Below are positions 32,284 to 34,024 of a stretch of DNA of 34,024 bases, piece after piece; position 1 is the stretch's first letter, and each line of letters opens with the position of its first letter. The position numbers were made by a program, and so were the translations under genes. A model generated the notes under the pieces. The model was not told the DNA's origin. It saw nothing but the letters and a program-made list of their open reading frames with translations, and did not search any database. Source of the DNA: Rubripirellula sp. (GTDB lineage Bacteria > Planctomycetota > Planctomycetia > Pirellulales > Pirellulaceae). Location of the stretch: NCBI GenBank assembly GCA_012270065.1, contig JAAXJB010000096.1:11218-45241 (forward strand). Direction: 5' to 3'.

Positions 32284-34024
32284 ATGATTTCACAACTGAA
32301 CGGCAATAAACTCGCCCTTTGCGCGATGGCAGCGGCATTAGGGACGCTGATGATGACTTGTGAGTCAATTGGGCAAACGCCTGGTGGAGGGCAATCGCCT
32401 GGTGGAGGGCAATCGCCTGGTGGAGGGCAATCGCCTGGTGGAGGGTTTGGGCAGGATCGAGGTGAATTTCGTACGCCACAAGACCGTGGTCGCGGCGGAT
32501 TCGGTGGCCGCGGTGGATTTGGCGGCCGCGGTGGATTTGGCGGCCGTCAAGGAGGGGGGCCAGGTGGTCCCGGCGGTCCAAACGCGAAAGATCAGCTGCT
32601 TGTCGAAAAGTTTGATGCCGATGCTGATGGCCGGTTGAATACCGAGGAAAGAGCTGAAGCAAGAAAGTCGCTGAATCAGAGTGGTGCTTCTGGACGTGGG
32701 CGTGGTGGGCCACCACGCGGTGGCCCAGGCGGGCGGGGCAGAATCACGCTCGAAGGGAAACCTGGACCTCGTGTTGAGCCGGGTGAGGTGAAGCAATATT
32801 CAGACGAGCCACTTTACGATCCTTCTGTACTGCGTACGCTCTTTTTGACCTTCGAAAATGATGATTGGGAAGAAGAACTGGCCGCGTTCAAACCGACAGA
32901 TGTCGAAGTCCCCGCACGACTGATTGTCGATGGTAAAGATTTCAAGGACGTTGGTGTCAGCTTCAGGGGGGCGTCTTCCTTTTTCAGTATTCCCGCTGGC
33001 CTGAAACGTTCGCTCAATATCTCGATGGATTACCTCGATTCTGACCAACGGTTGCTTGGTTACAAAACACTGAACCTGTTGAACTGCAACGGTGATGCGT
33101 CGCTCATGAGTACGGTGTTGTACTCAGAGATTGCCAGCACGCGGATTCCAACGCCGGAAGCCAACTTTGTGAATGTTGTGATCAACGGTGAAAGCTGGGG
33201 AGTGTATTGCAACGTCGAACAATTCAACGGTGACTTTGTTGAAGCGAATTATGGAACAACCAGTGGAGCACGCTGGAAAGTGCACGGAAGCCCAAGAGGT
33301 GATGGTGGACTCAGGTATCTGGGTGATGATATCACGCCTTATCGTGAACGTTTTGAGATCAAGTCCAAAGATAAGGAAGAGTCCTGGAAGAGCCTGATTG
33401 AGTTGTGCAAACGACTGAATGAAACGGCACCAGAAGAACTCGAAGAAAAGCTGAAAGACATACTCGATATTGATGGTGCGCTTTGGTTTCTTGCAGCCGA
33501 TACAGCACTGATCAACAGTGATGGGTATTGGACACGCGCGAGTGATTACAACATCTATCAAGATCCGGATGGAGTATTCCATATTCTTCCCCATGACATG
33601 AATGAGGCATTCCGGCCGACTCGTGGTGGTCGGGGACCGGGCGGTCCCGGTTTTGGGCGGGGTGGCCCTGGTTTTGGTCGAGGTGGCGGTCCTGGTGGTC
33701 GTCCCGGCTTTGGCCCTGAAGGTCCCGGCTTTGGTCCTGAAGGTCCTGGCTTTGGCCCTGAAGGTCCCGGTTTTGGCCCAGATGGTCCTGGCTTTCGTCC
33801 AGATGGCAGGGGGCCGAGTGGTGCCGATTCTGGTCGTCAACGTCCCGGTTTTGCGCCACCCCAAGGGCGTGATGCGCCGCGTCGTGAAGAAGGCGCGCCT
33901 GGTCAGCCTGGACCAGATCGCGGTGGGCCAGATCGCGGTGGGCCAGATCGCGGTGGGCCAGATCGCGGCGGGCCAGATCGCGGTGGGCCAGCAACGTCTG
34001 CTAATAACGATGGGGGCTACAATC
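32284..34024 (+). CDS. CotH-kinase-family exported protein with EF-hand and Gly/Pro repeats (3' end beyond the window)
   Basis: At least 580 codons are present, without a stop before the edge. The ATG at 32284 follows AGG with 6-base spacing and starts a signal peptide (about 1-31). Next are GGGQSP repeats (34-54), FGGRGG repeats (about 78-95), and one EF-hand loop (D111-A-D113-A-D115 to E122). The CotH domain starts about residue 165 (LFLTFENDDWEEEL) and includes SFRGASSFFSIPAGLKRSLN, LLNCNGDASLMSTVL, EQFNGDFVEANYG and LPHDMNEAF (435-443). After this, residues 444-575 are a Gly/Pro/Arg-rich insertion built of short repeats. CotH proteins are protein-kinase-like; here the role is unknown. It is a plausible surface or cell-envelope protein. 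The gene diverges from the S9 peptidase gene. Confidence 0.9.
   Translation, partial: MISQLNGNKLALCAMAAALGTLMMTCESIGQTPGGGQSPGGGQSPGGGQSPGGGFGQDRGEFRTPQDRGRGGFGGRGGFGGRGGFGGRQGGGPGGPGGPNAKDQLLVEKFDADADGRLNTEERAEARKSLNQSGASGRGRGGPPRGGPGGRGRITLEGKPGPRVEPGEVKQYSDEPLYDPSVLRTLFLTFENDDWEEELAAFKPTDVEVPARLIVDGKDFKDVGVSFRGASSFFSIPAGLKRSLNISMDYLDSDQRLLGYKTLNLLNCNGDASLMSTVLYSEIASTRIPTPEANFVNVVINGESWGVYCNVEQFNGDFVEANYGTTSGARWKVHGSPRGDGGLRYLGDDITPYRERFEIKSKDKEESWKSLIELCKRLNETAPEELEEKLKDILDIDGALWFLAADTALINSDGYWTRASDYNIYQDPDGVFHILPHDMNEAFRPTRGGRGPGGPGFGRGGPGFGRGGGPGGRPGFGPEGPGFGPEGPGFGPEGPGFGPDGPGFRPDGRGPSGADSGRQRPGFAPPQGRDAPRREEGAPGQPGPDRGGPDRGGPDRGGPDRGGPDRGGPATSANNDGGYN
32383..32445. repeat. 18-bp coding tandem repeat (GGGQSP), 3.5 copies
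   Basis: GGTGGAGGGCAATCGCCT repeats three times without a mismatch and ends in a half copy, encoding GGGQSP units at residues 34-54 of the CotH protein, just after the signal peptide. A related degenerate FGGRGG set of the same 18-bp period follows at about 32500-32545. Confidence 0.9.
33709..33792. repeat. 21-bp coding tandem repeat (FGPEGPG), 4 copies
   Basis: Four in-frame units, starting TTTGGCCCTGAAGGTCCC, encode FGPEGPG (the fourth with D for E). Codon changes between copies are mostly synonymous (GGC/GGT, CCC/CCT). They lie in the Gly/Pro-rich insertion of the CotH protein. Confidence 0.88.
33916..33990. repeat. 15-bp coding tandem repeat (DRGGP), 5 copies
   Basis: GATCGCGGTGGGCCA occurs five times in direct succession, with one synonymous change in the fourth copy (GGC for GGT), encoding DRGGP at residues 545-569 of the CotH protein. 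The near-perfect identity indicates recent expansion. Confidence 0.92.

Overview
The window looks like a chromosomal segment of a planctomycete, probably a marine member of the Planctomycetaceae/Pirellulaceae type. This is an inference from gene content: secreted arylsulfatases, a planctomycete cytochrome c/DUF1549/DUF1553 protein paired with a DUF1501 protein, several exported BamB-like (PQQ-type) beta-propellers, a ThuA-domain protein, a CotH protein, and exported proteins with EF-hands. Most predicted products carry a signal peptide. Shine-Dalgarno sequences are mostly weak, as is common in this phylum. I saw no rRNA, tRNA, CRISPR array, insertion sequence or phage gene.

Layout. (1) 339-10469 looks like a polysaccharide and sulfate-ester region: a beta-propeller protein (+) converges on a sulfatase and a PfkB sugar kinase (both -). 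A divergent region then leads into a four-gene + strand run: beta-propeller, iduronate-2-sulfatase-like enzyme, GH71/99-like hydrolase and GH43 enzyme with an N-terminal beta-sandwich. (2) 10601-13363 (-) holds a ThuA-domain protein and a DUF3472-like protein. (3) 13364-14631 is a long region without a confident gene. It contains a 15-bp minisatellite, a second short repeat, several inverted repeats and one tiny hydrophobic ORF with a good ribosome binding site. (4) 14632-19356 (+) encodes a protein of repeated secretin-N-like modules without an obvious secretin barrel, then a seven-EF-hand protein with a proprotein-convertase P domain but no protease; a rho-independent terminator follows. (5) 19516-24105 (-) is the PSD1-cytochrome/DUF1501 pair. 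(6) 24622-26924 (+) has an exported cupin-like protein, then a cobalamin riboswitch upstream of a DUF1289 cysteine protein and a DUF6580 membrane protein. (7) 26964-31813 (-) is a likely operon of an S9 peptidase, a protein with a helical-repeat-like N-terminus and PA14-like C-terminus, and a beta-propeller protein. (8) From 32284 a CotH-kinase-family gene with glycine/proline-rich repeats runs off the right edge.

How they may work together (inference): sulfatases and glycosidases would strip sulfate and cleave glycans, and the PfkB kinase would phosphorylate a released sugar. The riboswitch unit is the clearest regulated system: it suggests B12-controlled expression of a putative cobalamin or cobalamin-precursor uptake protein together with a small cysteine (possibly metal-binding) protein. 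The items that most deserve follow-up are this B12 unit, the sulfatase whose maturation motif lacks the usual proline, the secretin-N/P-domain gene pair, and the structured, repeat-bearing intergenic region at 13.4-14.6 kb.
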